64,000 nt of DNA from Alphaproteobacteria bacterium (lineage in GTDB: Bacteria; Pseudomonadota; Alphaproteobacteria; ATCC43930; CGMCC-115725). The number at the start of each line of letters is the position of its first letter. Position 1 is the stretch's first letter. The notes under the pieces were generated by a model. The model worked only from the letters and a program-made list of their open reading frames with translations. It did not search any database and was not told the origin of the DNA. Positions 1 through 7,616 of this stretch are shown here, piece after piece. The stretch spans positions 1 through 64,000 of the forward strand of contig JAGWON010000007.1 in the NCBI GenBank assembly GCA_028871055.1. Direction: 5' to 3'. The position numbers and the translations under genes are program-made.

Positions 1-148
1 GATCGATCCGCTGACGCGCGAGATCGTCCAGAACATCTACATCCGGCGGGTGGAGAAGGTGGGCGGCAAGCTCGCCAACGTCGAGTTCGAGACCTTCCCG
101 ATGGTCAAGGATCCGTGGAAGGAGACGAATCCGCCGCCGAAGCCGTAA
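1..148 (+). CDS. C-terminal end of an ABC transporter substrate-binding protein (partial)
   Basis: The frame starting at base 2 is open to a TAA at 146-148 and gives 48 residues, with DPLTREIVQNIYIRRVEKV near its start and a proline-rich tail. This end resembles the C-terminus of LivK-type periplasmic binding proteins for branched-chain amino acids or aromatic acids (family knowledge recalled, not searched). The gene begins upstream of the window. Only the tail is visible, so the substrate cannot be inferred, but a second LivK-type system would suit an aromatic-acid specialist. A strong hairpin follows the stop codon. Confidence 0.55.
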   Translation, partial: IDPLTREIVQNIYIRRVEKVGGKLANVEFETFPMVKDPWKETNPPPKP

Positions 149-168
149 GGCGGAACCGGACGATGCAG

Positions 169-202
169 GCGATCGCCGGCGCCGATCTTCGCCGGCGATC
201 GC
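169..202 (+). terminator. Hairpin after the ABC-binding-protein gene, probable terminator
   Basis: Bases 169-181 and 190-202 form a perfect 13-bp inverted repeat (GCGATCGCCGGCG and its complement) around an 8-base loop. It lies 20 bases after the stop codon and between two convergent genes. No long T tract follows, so it may act in both directions or only as an mRNA 3' stabiliser. Confidence 0.55.
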
Positions 203-324
203 GCCTTGCGGTCGTCGCGTTGCCTCGCAGGGGATACGTCCTCTAGCGAAATGTCTTTCGGGATCGCGCTGCCACAGCCCGGACCCGTTGCGGACGCCGC
301 CCTCCGCAACGCGGCTCCGATCGC

Positions 325-2448
325 TCAGACTACGTCTTCGGCCTTCCCGATCCGGCAAAGCAGCGCCCGCAACTGATAGGTGCCCATTGCCGGATCGTAA
401 GGTGGCTGGTTATCCGTCAACAGGTTGACGTTACACCGCCAGACGCCGTATTCCGGCGGACCCTCTTCCGGGAACCACCATCCATGCTCGGCGGCGATGA
501 CCCGGGGATCGATCCCGCGCGTCAGCTTGGCCTTCTGACGCATTCTGCCACGTCGCGTCTCGATCCACATCCAGTCGCCGTCGGAAATCCCGAAACGCGC
601 CGCGGTTTCCGGGTGAATCTCGGACAATGGATCGGGCCGGGCTTTTCTAACGCGCGACAATTGGCGGTGCTCCGAGTTGAAGAAGAACGGAATGCGCGCG
701 CCTGTCGTCAGCACAAGCGGATAATCCTTGGCGACGTCTGGGCTGCTGATCGGACTCTCCGGCGGCTCCTCGTAATAGGGAAGCGGCGAGTAGCCGAGTT
801 CGGCGAACCGCGTGGCATAAAGCTCGATCTTGCCGGTGGGCGTCTTGAAGCCGCCCGGTTCGAACTTCCGGTAGCGGAACGGCAGCTTGACGAATCCCGT
901 TTCTTTCAGCTCGTCGAACGTGAGACCGACACCGCCCGCCCGAAGCTGTGCGTTGAGAACGTCGACGACCGGTTCGGTGCAGGACTCGAGCTTCATCCGC
1001 CGGGCAAGCGCGACGAAAATTTCCTCGTCCGACTTGCATTCTCCGATGCGCACCGCCCGCTGCTGGGCGAGCACGACATTCGCCGCGACCGTGGGAAGCC
1101 CGGCGACCTCGTCAAGCTCCGGCCACGAGGCGGCGGGCAGCACGATGTCCGCAAGCTCGGCCGTCGGCGTCATAAAGAGATCGGCGCACACCATGAAATC
1201 GAGCTTCAGGAGGGCATCCAAGACGCGCGACGAATGGGCGTAGGTCGTCAGCGTGTTGTTGCCGAAGACGAGGAACGCTTTGACGGGATAGGGCTTGCCC
1301 TCGGCGATCGCCTGGAGCAGCGTCGGAATGTGCGCCGCGGGAAGATCGGCGCCCGCGCCGCCCAAGAGCTTGAAGCGCTCGGCGCCGAGACGTTTCGCGT
1401 TCGTTTCGGGGCTGAGCTTCTCGATCAAGCTGGGGAATCGGCCGATGCCGTGCATGCCGAAAACCCAGCCACCGGGAATGTCGATGTTGCCGGTGAGCGC
1501 TGGCAGTATCGAAATGGCTCGGACAGTCTGGATGCAGTTGGGCGTATGCTCGATGGCGCAGCCCCATTCGAGCATCGCAGGCCGGGTCTCGGCGAAAAGG
1601 CGCGCAGCGGCGCGGATCTTCTCGGCCGCAACCCAGGTGATGGGCTCGGCCCACTCCGGCGTATGCGTCCTGACCCGCTCCGCCAGAGCCTCGAAGCCGT
1701 ATGTCCACGACTTGACGAACGGCTCGTCGTAGAGCTGCTCGCCGATGATGACATTGAGCATGGCGAGGGCCAGCGCATCGTCGGTGCCGGGACGGACCTG
1801 GAGCCACACATCGGCTCGTTTGGCGAGTTCCGTGGCGCGCGGATCGACGACGATGACCTTCGGGTGATGCCGCAGCCCGTCGCGCGCGTTGAAGCGGGTT
1901 TCGCCGTCCGGACCCGAATTGAGCGGATTGTGTCCCCAGTAGAGGATGCATTTCGGCGGAACATCTCCGGTGTAGTCGCAGACCGGAAAATCGCCGAACG
2001 TAAGGATCGTCGTATTGACGCGCGGATGGAAGCATTGGGCGAAACCGGGCTCGCACCAGTTGGGCGTGCCGAGTGCATTTCCGAACCGCGATACCCAGCG
2101 GATGTGGTGGCGGCCGGTGCCGGTCCCCAAGGCAATTGCCTCGGCGCCGAACTCGCGGCGGATCGCGAGCAGACGGTCGGCGATTTCATCGAGCGCCTCA
2201 TCCCAGGAGATGCGCTGCCATTGGCCGGATCCACGCTTGCCGATGCGGCGCCGGGGATAGGTCAGCCGGTCACGGTGGTAAACGAGATCGCGCGTCGACA
2301 CGCCGATCGGACACAAGCGACCGCGGTTCAGCGGCGATTCTGGATCGCCCTCGACCTTGACCAATTCGTCTTCTTGCACGTGCAGCAGAACGCCGCAGCC
2401 GCCGTGGCAGCTCCGGCAGACGCTCTTGAAAACCGTGGTGGTGGCGAT
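325..2448 (-). CDS. Molybdopterin (Mo/W) oxidoreductase of the acetylene-hydratase-like group
   Basis: This is a DMSO-reductase-superfamily catalytic subunit of about 707 residues. The N-terminus holds a [4Fe-4S] motif CRSCHGGC with the fourth Cys in GRLCPIG, followed by [11 protein letters not shown], the pterin-binding core and a C-terminal MopB domain. Long stretches, for example GKPYPVKAF, DLFMTPTAELAD and TPTGKIELY, resemble acetylene hydratase as I remember it, including a Cys at the expected metal-ligand position (PNWCEPGFAQC). However, the Asp beside the cluster of acetylene hydratase (CQSCD) is His here (CRSCH), so acetylene hydration should not be assumed. No ATG, GTG or TTG lies in frame upstream of the Cys motif. 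The start given is an ATC codon at 2448-2446, placed just after a strong Shine-Dalgarno (GGGAGGAC). The first standard codon (GTG, 2379) would remove three of the four cluster cysteines. The substrate is unknown; the neighbouring ubiD suggests aromatic chemistry. Confidence 0.75.
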   Translation of the reverse strand: MATTTVFKSVCRSCHGGCGVLLHVQEDELVKVEGDPESPLNRGRLCPIGVSTRDLVYHRDRLTYPRRRIGKRGSGQWQRISWDEALDEIADRLLAIRREFGAEAIALGTGTGRHHIRWVSRFGNALGTPNWCEPGFAQCFHPRVNTTILTFGDFPVCDYTGDVPPKCILYWGHNPLNSGPDGETRFNARDGLRHHPKVIVVDPRATELAKRADVWLQVRPGTDDALALAMLNVIIGEQLYDEPFVKSWTYGFEALAERVRTHTPEWAEPITWVAAEKIRAAARLFAETRPAMLEWGCAIEHTPNCIQTVRAISILPALTGNIDIPGGWVFGMHGIGRFPSLIEKLSPETNAKRLGAERFKLLGGAGADLPAAHIPTLLQAIAEGKPYPVKAFLVFGNNTLTTYAHSSRVLDALLKLDFMVCADLFMTPTAELADIVLPAASWPELDEVAGLPTVAANVVLAQQRAVRIGECKSDEEIFVALARRMKLESCTEPVVDVLNAQLRAGGVGLTFDELKETGFVKLPFRYRKFEPGGFKTPTGKIELYATRFAELGYSPLPYYEEPPESPISSPDVAKDYPLVLTTGARIPFFFNSEHRQLSRVRKARPDPLSEIHPETAARFGISDGDWMWIETRRGRMRQKAKLTRGIDPRVIAAEHGWWFPEEGPPEYGVWRCNVNLLTDNQPPYDPAMGTYQLRALLCRIGKAEDVV

Positions 2449-2517
2449 CGCTGTCCTCCCTTGCCCGATGCGACCGAGCCATCGGCGGTATAAAGGGCGA
2501 CGCTTCGGCCCCCTTCA

Positions 2518-2531
2518 TTGACATGGATCAA
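2518..2531. promoter_or_regulatory. FNR/FixK-type box upstream of the molybdoenzyme gene
   Basis: TTGACATGGATCAA matches the FNR consensus TTGAT-N4-ATCAA at nine of ten defined positions. Its centre lies about 77 bases upstream of the proposed start of the minus-strand molybdoenzyme gene, a normal place for anaerobic activation by an FNR or AadR-like protein. Confidence 0.6.
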
Positions 2532-2698
2532 GATTGTACCGTGATTCGCGGCACTGACCAGCGCTCTGCTTGCGCTCATAGCCGTCCCAGACGGGGGCGA
2601 TTGAATTCATCGTGACGTCGGAATGACCTGTTGAACCCGTCATGAGTCACACAGGGCATTCGTGAAATCGTGGATTCCCGCTTTTGGTGGGCGCTGCA

Positions 2699-2712
2699 TT
2701 GATCTATATCAA
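2699..2712. promoter_or_regulatory. Perfect FNR box upstream of the ubiD region
   Basis: TTGATCTATATCAA is a perfect match to the FNR consensus TTGAT-N4-ATCAA. It sits in the divergent region between the molybdoenzyme gene (minus) and the ubiD genes (plus), 27 bases before the ATG of the ubiD remnant. The spacing fits a class II site, centred near -41, for transcription towards ubiD. The rest of 2449-2698 shows no gene. Confidence 0.7.
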
Positions 2713-2738
2713 GAGAGCTTCCCGGTGCCCCAATTAGG

Positions 2739-3058
2739 ATGTTTAGAATCCTAACAAAAAGAACAAATAACGTGGCACTTCAGGAGGAACGCGCTGACGT
2801 GAAATCGCCGGTCAGCGGGCGGATGAAAGTCGGGTTCAACCCGATGGCCGCCCGCCACGCCCCTTACGACGACCTGCGCGGCTGGATCGATGAGGCCCGG
2901 AAGCTCGGGAAAATTCGCGAGGTCAAGGGCCCGTCTTGGCGCGAAGACATCGGCATGGCCGATCTCCGTTTCGCCGAGTCGATTTTGATCTGACTCCGGT
3001 CGCGACGATTGCGCCGCGTATTTCGCTGGACCTCAGTCCCGACGACGTGAATTGGTAG
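2739..3058 (+). pseudogene. Truncated and frameshifted UbiD-family decarboxylase remnant
   Basis: An ATG at 2739 opens an 84-residue frame whose second half, YDDLRGWIDEARKLGKIREV followed by WREDIGM, looks like the N-terminus of a UbiD-family protein; it ends at a TGA (2991-2993). In another frame, 2993-3058 encodes PVATIAPRISLDLSPDDVNW before a TAG, which could be the C-terminus of the same kind of protein with the middle deleted. This reading of the tail is inference. A complete ubiD gene follows at once. The remnant keeps the FNR promoter position, so the downstream gene may now be read through it. Confidence 0.5.
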
Positions 3059-3116
3059 TCCTCTCGGCAGTCCCAGATCGGGGCATCCCTTTCAAACATT
3101 GTTAAAGGTCATCGCA

Positions 3117-4760
3117 ATGCAGCAGATGGTTCAAGACAGCCAAACGAAATCCGGCCCGGCAAAAAGGGTGAGGACCGCACCCATACGGGACCTGCGCGAA
3201 TGGCTTTCGCGGGTCGAGCAAATCGGCGAACTGATCCGCGTCCGCGAGCCGGTCGATCCCGATCAAGAAATGAGCGCGATCTCCTACCTCGTCGCCAAGC
3301 AACAGCCGTCGCCGGCTGTGCTGTTCGAACGGGCGCGCGGTTTTGCCGGAAGCCGCATTCCTGCCAAGCTGTTATGGAACATCCTCGGTCCGAGCCTGAG
3401 GCGCATCGCCCTCACCCTCGAGGAGCCGCCGGACACACCGACGGTCGAATTGATCCGCCGGGTGAAAGACAAGCTCAAGCGGCGCGTGCCGCCGCACGAG
3501 GTGTCGGCGAACGAAGCCCCCGTCTATGAGAACACGATCACCGGACGGCAGATCGATCTCGAGGAATTGCCGATCCCGAAACATTGGCCGCTTGACGGCG
3601 GACGTTACGCGGGGACGGCGGACGCGGTGATCACGCGCGATCCCGACAGCGGCTATCTGAACGTCGGCACCTACCGGATGATGCTGCAGGGAAAGTCAAA
3701 AGTCGGTCTTTACCTCTCGCCGGGAAAGGACGCACGGCTCCACATCACGCGGGCCTGGCAGCAAGGAAAGTCGATCGAGGTCGCAGCCGCATGGGGGATC
3801 GATCCCTTGTTCATGCTGGTCGGCTCGCAGACCTTTCCTAAAAACATTTCGGAATATGAGTTTGCCGGCGGCATCAAGGGCGAGCCCATACCAGTCGTGC
3901 GCGGAAAGACGACCGGACTGCTGCTGCCCGCCAACGGGGAGCTCGTCATCGAAGGAATAATTCGGCCGAATTCGGTGAAGGCGGAAGGCCCGTTCGGCGA
4001 GTTTCCGGGTTATTACGGAAGACCGGAGGCGGGCTGCCCTCTCGTCGACGTGACGGCGGTGCACTACCGTTCCAGTCCTGTCCTGACCAATGCCTTGATG
4101 GCCGATTATCCCTCGTGCGAGCAAAGCGGTTTCTTCTCAGTCATCCGCTCCGCGAAAATCTGGGATGATCTCGACAAGCTCGGCATTCCGGGGATCCGGG
4201 GAGTCTATTCCCATCCGGCAGCGGCCGGAGGGTTTGGCATGACCGTCATCAGCATCGAGCAGCGCCACGCCGGCCACGCGGCGCAGGTGCTGGCGCTGGC
4301 GGCGCAGGTTCCCGGCGGGGCCTACTATACGAAGTGGATCATTGCTGTCGACGAGGACATCGACCCGACGGACATGAATCAGGTCATCTGGGCGATGGCG
4401 AGCCGGTGCAATCCGATCGATGACATCGATATCCTGAGAAACACCTGGAGCACCTGGCTCGATCCGACCCAGAATCCGCCCGAAAAGAGGCCCTACGGCT
4501 CAAAGGCCCTGATCAACGCGTGCAAGGAGCATCGCTATCTGCCGGTTTTCTCCAAACGAACCGCGCTGCGCGAGAGTGTCTATGAAAAAGTCGGCAGCCG
4601 CTGGAAAGAACTTGGATTTCCCGGGCAAATCCCGGCGATCAGCTCGTTCGAAGCCGAAAACAAAGTTACCTATCACGAGGTCGGAGACTTCGAACCTGGC
4701 TTGCAACCCGGCGAGGTGAAAGCCGTACGCGGGAAGAAAGCAAGGAAAACGTCGCGCTAG
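3117..4760 (+). CDS. UbiD-family (prenylated-FMN) decarboxylase/carboxylase
   Basis: This 547-residue protein has the usual length and layout of the UbiD family: an N-terminal DLREWLSRVEQIGELIRV segment, a central flavin-binding split-barrel domain, and a C-terminal domain. The region EGPFGEFPGYYG carries the two glutamates (E-x4-E) of the catalytic Glu-Arg-Glu set, and Arg in NVGTYRMM fits the catalytic arginine. Such enzymes use prenylated FMN made by UbiX and add or remove CO2 from aromatic or unsaturated acids. In anaerobic degraders relatives carboxylate phenylphosphate or benzene-type substrates or decarboxylate hydroxybenzoates. No ubiX or phenylphosphate-synthase genes are in the window, so the substrate and direction are open. 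I chose ATG 3117 (preceded by AAAGG) over a TTG at 3099. Expression is probably anaerobic through the FNR box at 2699. Confidence 0.85.
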   Translation: MQQMVQDSQTKSGPAKRVRTAPIRDLREWLSRVEQIGELIRVREPVDPDQEMSAISYLVAKQQPSPAVLFERARGFAGSRIPAKLLWNILGPSLRRIALTLEEPPDTPTVELIRRVKDKLKRRVPPHEVSANEAPVYENTITGRQIDLEELPIPKHWPLDGGRYAGTADAVITRDPDSGYLNVGTYRMMLQGKSKVGLYLSPGKDARLHITRAWQQGKSIEVAAAWGIDPLFMLVGSQTFPKNISEYEFAGGIKGEPIPVVRGKTTGLLLPANGELVIEGIIRPNSVKAEGPFGEFPGYYGRPEAGCPLVDVTAVHYRSSPVLTNALMADYPSCEQSGFFSVIRSAKIWDDLDKLGIPGIRGVYSHPAAAGGFGMTVISIEQRHAGHAAQVLALAAQVPGGAYYTKWIIAVDEDIDPTDMNQVIWAMASRCNPIDDIDILRNTWSTWLDPTQNPPEKRPYGSKALINACKEHRYLPVFSKRTALRESVYEKVGSRWKELGFPGQIPAISSFEAENKVTYHEVGDFEPGLQPGEVKAVRGKKARKTSR

Positions 4761-4786
4761 TCAACCACCGCGGAAATTGCGGGCAC

Positions 4787-6385
4787 TTACCCTGCGCGCG
4801 AGGTCCTTTCCGTCTCCGATCGAGGCGCTGCCGCGAGCTCGCGCAGGCGGAAGCGTTGGATCTTGCCTGTGGCGGTGCGGGGAATCTGTGCAACGAACCG
4901 GATATCGCGCGGGCATTTGTAGATCGAGAGCTGCGATTTTATGTGCTCTTGAATGCGCACGGCGAGCTCGGGTCCGCCGGCGCGGGCGCCCGGCACGACG
5001 AACATCGCGAGCCGCACCAACCCGTCGGTGTTCTCGACGCCGACGACCGCAGCTTCGAGGACGCCAGGCATTGTCAGGACGCAATCTTCGATCTGCATCG
5101 GCGACACCCATTGTCCCGAGATTTTCAGCAGCTCGTCAGCCCGGCCATGATGGTACCACCAGCCTTCACTGTCGAAGCTGAAGACGTCCCCGGTGCAATA
5201 CCAGCCACCGATGAAGCTTGCCGCCGTCTTCGCCGCCTGCCGCCAATAGCCATTGCACAGCGATGGCATCCGCACCCACAGGGTGCCGGATTGGCCCGGC
5301 TCGGTAATACATTCCCCGCGTTCGTCCAGGAGACGCAGCTCGACTCTCGGTTGAGGCCGTCCGGTGGCTCCCGCGCGGTAAGCTTGAGGCGTATTGGCAA
5401 TGAAGAGAAATAAGGTCTCGGTTGCACCGATACCGTCGAGAATGGGCTTACCCGTGGCTTGGCGCCAGTGCTCGAACAACGCCGCAGGAAGCCTTTCGCC
5501 AGCGGAAACGAAGCATCGCACAGAGCGGAATGCTTCGTCGGTTGCATAGCCATCGCGCAGCAGATTGCGGTAGATGGTCGGCACGCTGAACATCACATCC
5601 GGGCGATGGCATCGGACGGTTTCGGCAATGGCGTCGGCGGCCGGCCAGCGATTATCGATGATCACGGTTGCGCCGACGCGCAGACCACCAAGAAGACAAT
5701 GTGTGAGGGCAAAGGAGAAGAACAGCTTTGACGACGAGAACAACCGATCCCCCGGTCGGACGCCGAGAATCTCGCCGAGATAGAGATTGCCCGGCAGCAC
5801 GTCGCGATGGCAATGGACAGCCGCCTTGGGTATTCCGGTCGTTCCCGACGTGTAGATCCAGAACGCCATGTCGTCCGCAGACATGGCAGCGCTCATCAGA
5901 CGGTCGGATTGTCCGTCGAGGAACGTGCGGAAGCTTACCGCTGGAGGAGAGGGATCCGCCTCGGCCCCACAGACGACCAGCACGGGCGGATGACGACCAC
6001 CTTCGGCCATTGCCTCGTCGAGGAGCCGGACGAACTCGGCGTCGATGAACATTGCACGGCAGGCGCTGTCCGCTATGGCGAAGCGAAGATCTTTGGCTGC
6101 CGAACGCGTGTTCAGCGCGACTGCTACGCCGCCGATCTTTATCGTAGCGAGAAAGCCGGCGACGAGCTCGGGCGTATCCTTGAGCAGAAACAGCACCCGC
6201 TCGCCGCGCACGACCCCATGCGCGGTAAGCGCATTGCCGAAGCGGTTCACCATCGAACCGAGCTCGGCATAACTCAAGCTCGCATCGCCGTAGATCAACG
6301 CCGGGCTCGATCCACGACCCATCGCGATCGCCGGTCCAAGCAACGCGTCGCACGCGTTCATCGGAGCCGCGGCAGCCGCCGTCAT
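4787..6385 (-). CDS. Benzoate-CoA ligase family acyl-CoA synthetase
   Basis: This 532-residue ANL-superfamily adenylating enzyme shows the P-loop-like motif YTSGTTGIPKAAVH near residue 180, GIGATET, the GWYCTGDVF aspartate motif, a KISGQWVSP hinge, and the catalytic lysine in RTATGKIQR near the C-terminus. HCHRDVLPG and KLFFSFALTH are typical of the benzoate-CoA ligase family. It would convert an aromatic or alicyclic carboxylic acid, CoA and ATP to the CoA thioester, AMP and pyrophosphate. It is the only candidate in the window for activating benzoate or 4-hydroxybenzoate. Its position next to the TetR gene and the beta-oxidation operon could instead point to a more specialised acid. It is convergent with ubiD. 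Its promoter lies in the region shared with the TetR gene. Confidence 0.85.
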   Translation of the reverse strand: MTAAAAAPMNACDALLGPAIAMGRGSSPALIYGDASLSYAELGSMVNRFGNALTAHGVVRGERVLFLLKDTPELVAGFLATIKIGGVAVALNTRSAAKDLRFAIADSACRAMFIDAEFVRLLDEAMAEGGRHPPVLVVCGAEADPSPPAVSFRTFLDGQSDRLMSAAMSADDMAFWIYTSGTTGIPKAAVHCHRDVLPGNLYLGEILGVRPGDRLFSSSKLFFSFALTHCLLGGLRVGATVIIDNRWPAADAIAETVRCHRPDVMFSVPTIYRNLLRDGYATDEAFRSVRCFVSAGERLPAALFEHWRQATGKPILDGIGATETLFLFIANTPQAYRAGATGRPQPRVELRLLDERGECITEPGQSGTLWVRMPSLCNGYWRQAAKTAASFIGGWYCTGDVFSFDSEGWWYHHGRADELLKISGQWVSPMQIEDCVLTMPGVLEAAVVGVENTDGLVRLAMFVVPGARAGGPELAVRIQEHIKSQLSIYKCPRDIRFVAQIPRTATGKIQRFRLRELAAAPRSETERTSRAG

Positions 6386-6519
6386 GCAAGTTCACCCGAT
6401 TCCGCGATCAGAGCGAAGCACCGCCCGATAGCGTGTCGATCTCCGAAGAGGCGCATCGTGTTTCCGCCCTCTGCCGGCCGGCTTCGTGCCCCGGTCATTG
6501 CCCGGTCCGCGCTTTGGAA

Positions 6520-6586
6520 TTGCTTTTGGCCGCGCTCGAGCCTAACAATGGGTGAATGACTGTTCAGTTAAATGAATGATCATTCG
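6520..6586 (+). promoter_or_regulatory. Promoter and twin TetR-type operators in front of the TetR gene
   Basis: Two similar palindromic sites, TGAATGACTGTTCA (6553-6566) and TGAATGATCATTCG (6573-6586, containing the perfect palindrome GAATGATCATTC), start exactly 20 bases apart. A possible sigma-70 promoter (TTGCTT at 6520, 17-base gap, TAACAA at 6543) lies just upstream, so bound repressor would block it. The same pair pattern recurs at 7542-7575. The sites resemble operators of FadR/PsrA-like TetR regulators that sense acyl-CoA (family knowledge). No other gene is seen in 6386-6736. Confidence 0.6.
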
Positions 6587-6736
6587 ATTAGCCCACGGAG
6601 TCAACCCCTTCTTTGGGCCGGCCGCATCGCTGAGCGCGGCACGATGCGCGCCGCGGCCATCGGCGGATCGACTATAAAATCCGCGGCGGAACGGGGACGG
6701 CGCAGCATGCGAATCGGCAACGCGGCGGAAGGCTTG

Positions 6737-7459
6737 ATGGCAAGGGGAACCGACATAACGATGACGCCGGAGGTCGCGATCAAGAGCCAGGTCGCCGATG
6801 CGGCGCTGGTCCAACGCCGCCGCGGCCAGATCGTAGCCGCGGCCGTGGAGTTGTTCTCCGAGCAGGGATTTTACCGCACGACGATACAGGACGTGGCGCG
6901 TAAGGCAGGAGTCAGCATTGGGCTCATCTATCAATATGTCCATGACAAGGATGACGTGCTGCTGCTTGCCCTCCTCAGCGTGCTCGATTCGTATCGACGC
7001 GAAATCCCGCGGGCTCTCGAGGGCGTCATCGATCCGTTAACGCGCTGCTGGGTAGCGGTCGACGCCTATTGCCGCGTGGTTGACAGCCGCCGTGAGGCCA
7101 CCGTCCTCGCCTATCGCTCGACCAAATCCTTGCCCAAGGAACGCCGCGAACTCGTCATGAAGGCCGAGATTGAAACCAACGAGTTCATCGCCGAATGTCT
7201 GCGCGATGGCATCCGGCATGGACTTTTCCGGCCGGTCAACGTCGACCTGACCACGTACCATTTCGTCCTCTTCGCCCATGGCTGGGCGTTGAAACACTGG
7301 CGCATCCGCGAGTTTTGCAGCCTCAATCACTACATCGAGGACGGACTGGACTTTCTGCTAACGGCTCTGCTGACGCCGAAGGGCGCGCGCCAATACCGCC
7401 AGATGCGTGCGCGGCTGAGCGCTGGCGGGGGCCGCGTCGTCTCCCCGGTGCCACGCTGA
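6737..7459 (+). CDS. TetR/AcrR-family transcriptional regulator
   Basis: This protein of about 240 residues has an N-terminal helix-turn-helix with TIQDVARKAGVSIGLIYQYV followed by KDDVL, and a C-terminal ligand domain of the kind found in acyl-CoA-sensing TetR proteins. The start at ATG 6737 is preceded by GGAAGG. ATG 6707 and 6761 are alternatives, and an ATG at 6572 is unlikely because it overlaps the operator. The gene lies between an acyl-CoA synthetase gene (divergent) and a beta-oxidation-like operon (same strand). Matching operator pairs occur before the regulator gene and before the operon, so it is probably an autorepressor released by an aromatic or alicyclic CoA thioester (inference). 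Confidence 0.85.
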   Translation: MARGTDITMTPEVAIKSQVADAALVQRRRGQIVAAAVELFSEQGFYRTTIQDVARKAGVSIGLIYQYVHDKDDVLLLALLSVLDSYRREIPRALEGVIDPLTRCWVAVDAYCRVVDSRREATVLAYRSTKSLPKERRELVMKAEIETNEFIAECLRDGIRHGLFRPVNVDLTTYHFVLFAHGWALKHWRIREFCSLNHYIEDGLDFLLTALLTPKGARQYRQMRARLSAGGGRVVSPVPR

Positions 7460-7523
7460 CAGGCGGCCTCCGGCGCGGCGGCTACTCTCACCGCGACTGC
7501 AGACGACGGCGCGCCAAAAAGAG

Positions 7524-7575
7524 TTGACTCAAAGCCAAATATGAACGAGCATTCATTCAGATGAATATACGTTCA
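7524..7575 (+). promoter_or_regulatory. Promoter region with twin TetR-type operators before the crotonase operon
   Basis: TGAACGAGCATTCA (7542-7555) and TGAATATACGTTCA (7562-7575) start exactly 20 bases apart, as in the pair before the TetR gene. All four sites fit TGAAYGANCRTTCA with a few mismatches. A -35-like TTGACT lies at 7524-7529, so the sites would cover the -10 and start region. The operon start codon (7617) follows 42 bases later. Confidence 0.6.
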
Positions 7576-7616
7576 GTTTGCGGCCTTACGCGGCTGAACG
7601 CGAGAGACGGGCACCT

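Noticed and set aside
325-2448. Naming this gene acetylene hydratase
   Set aside because: The Asp beside the Fe-S cluster needed for acetylene hydration is His here; only membership of the wider family is supported.
484-2493. Long plus-strand open frame (669 codons) opposite the molybdoenzyme gene
   Set aside because: It is a shadow of the minus-strand gene, which shows full family motifs; the plus-strand translation has no recognisable motif and is rich in Arg and Gly as expected for antisense high-GC DNA.
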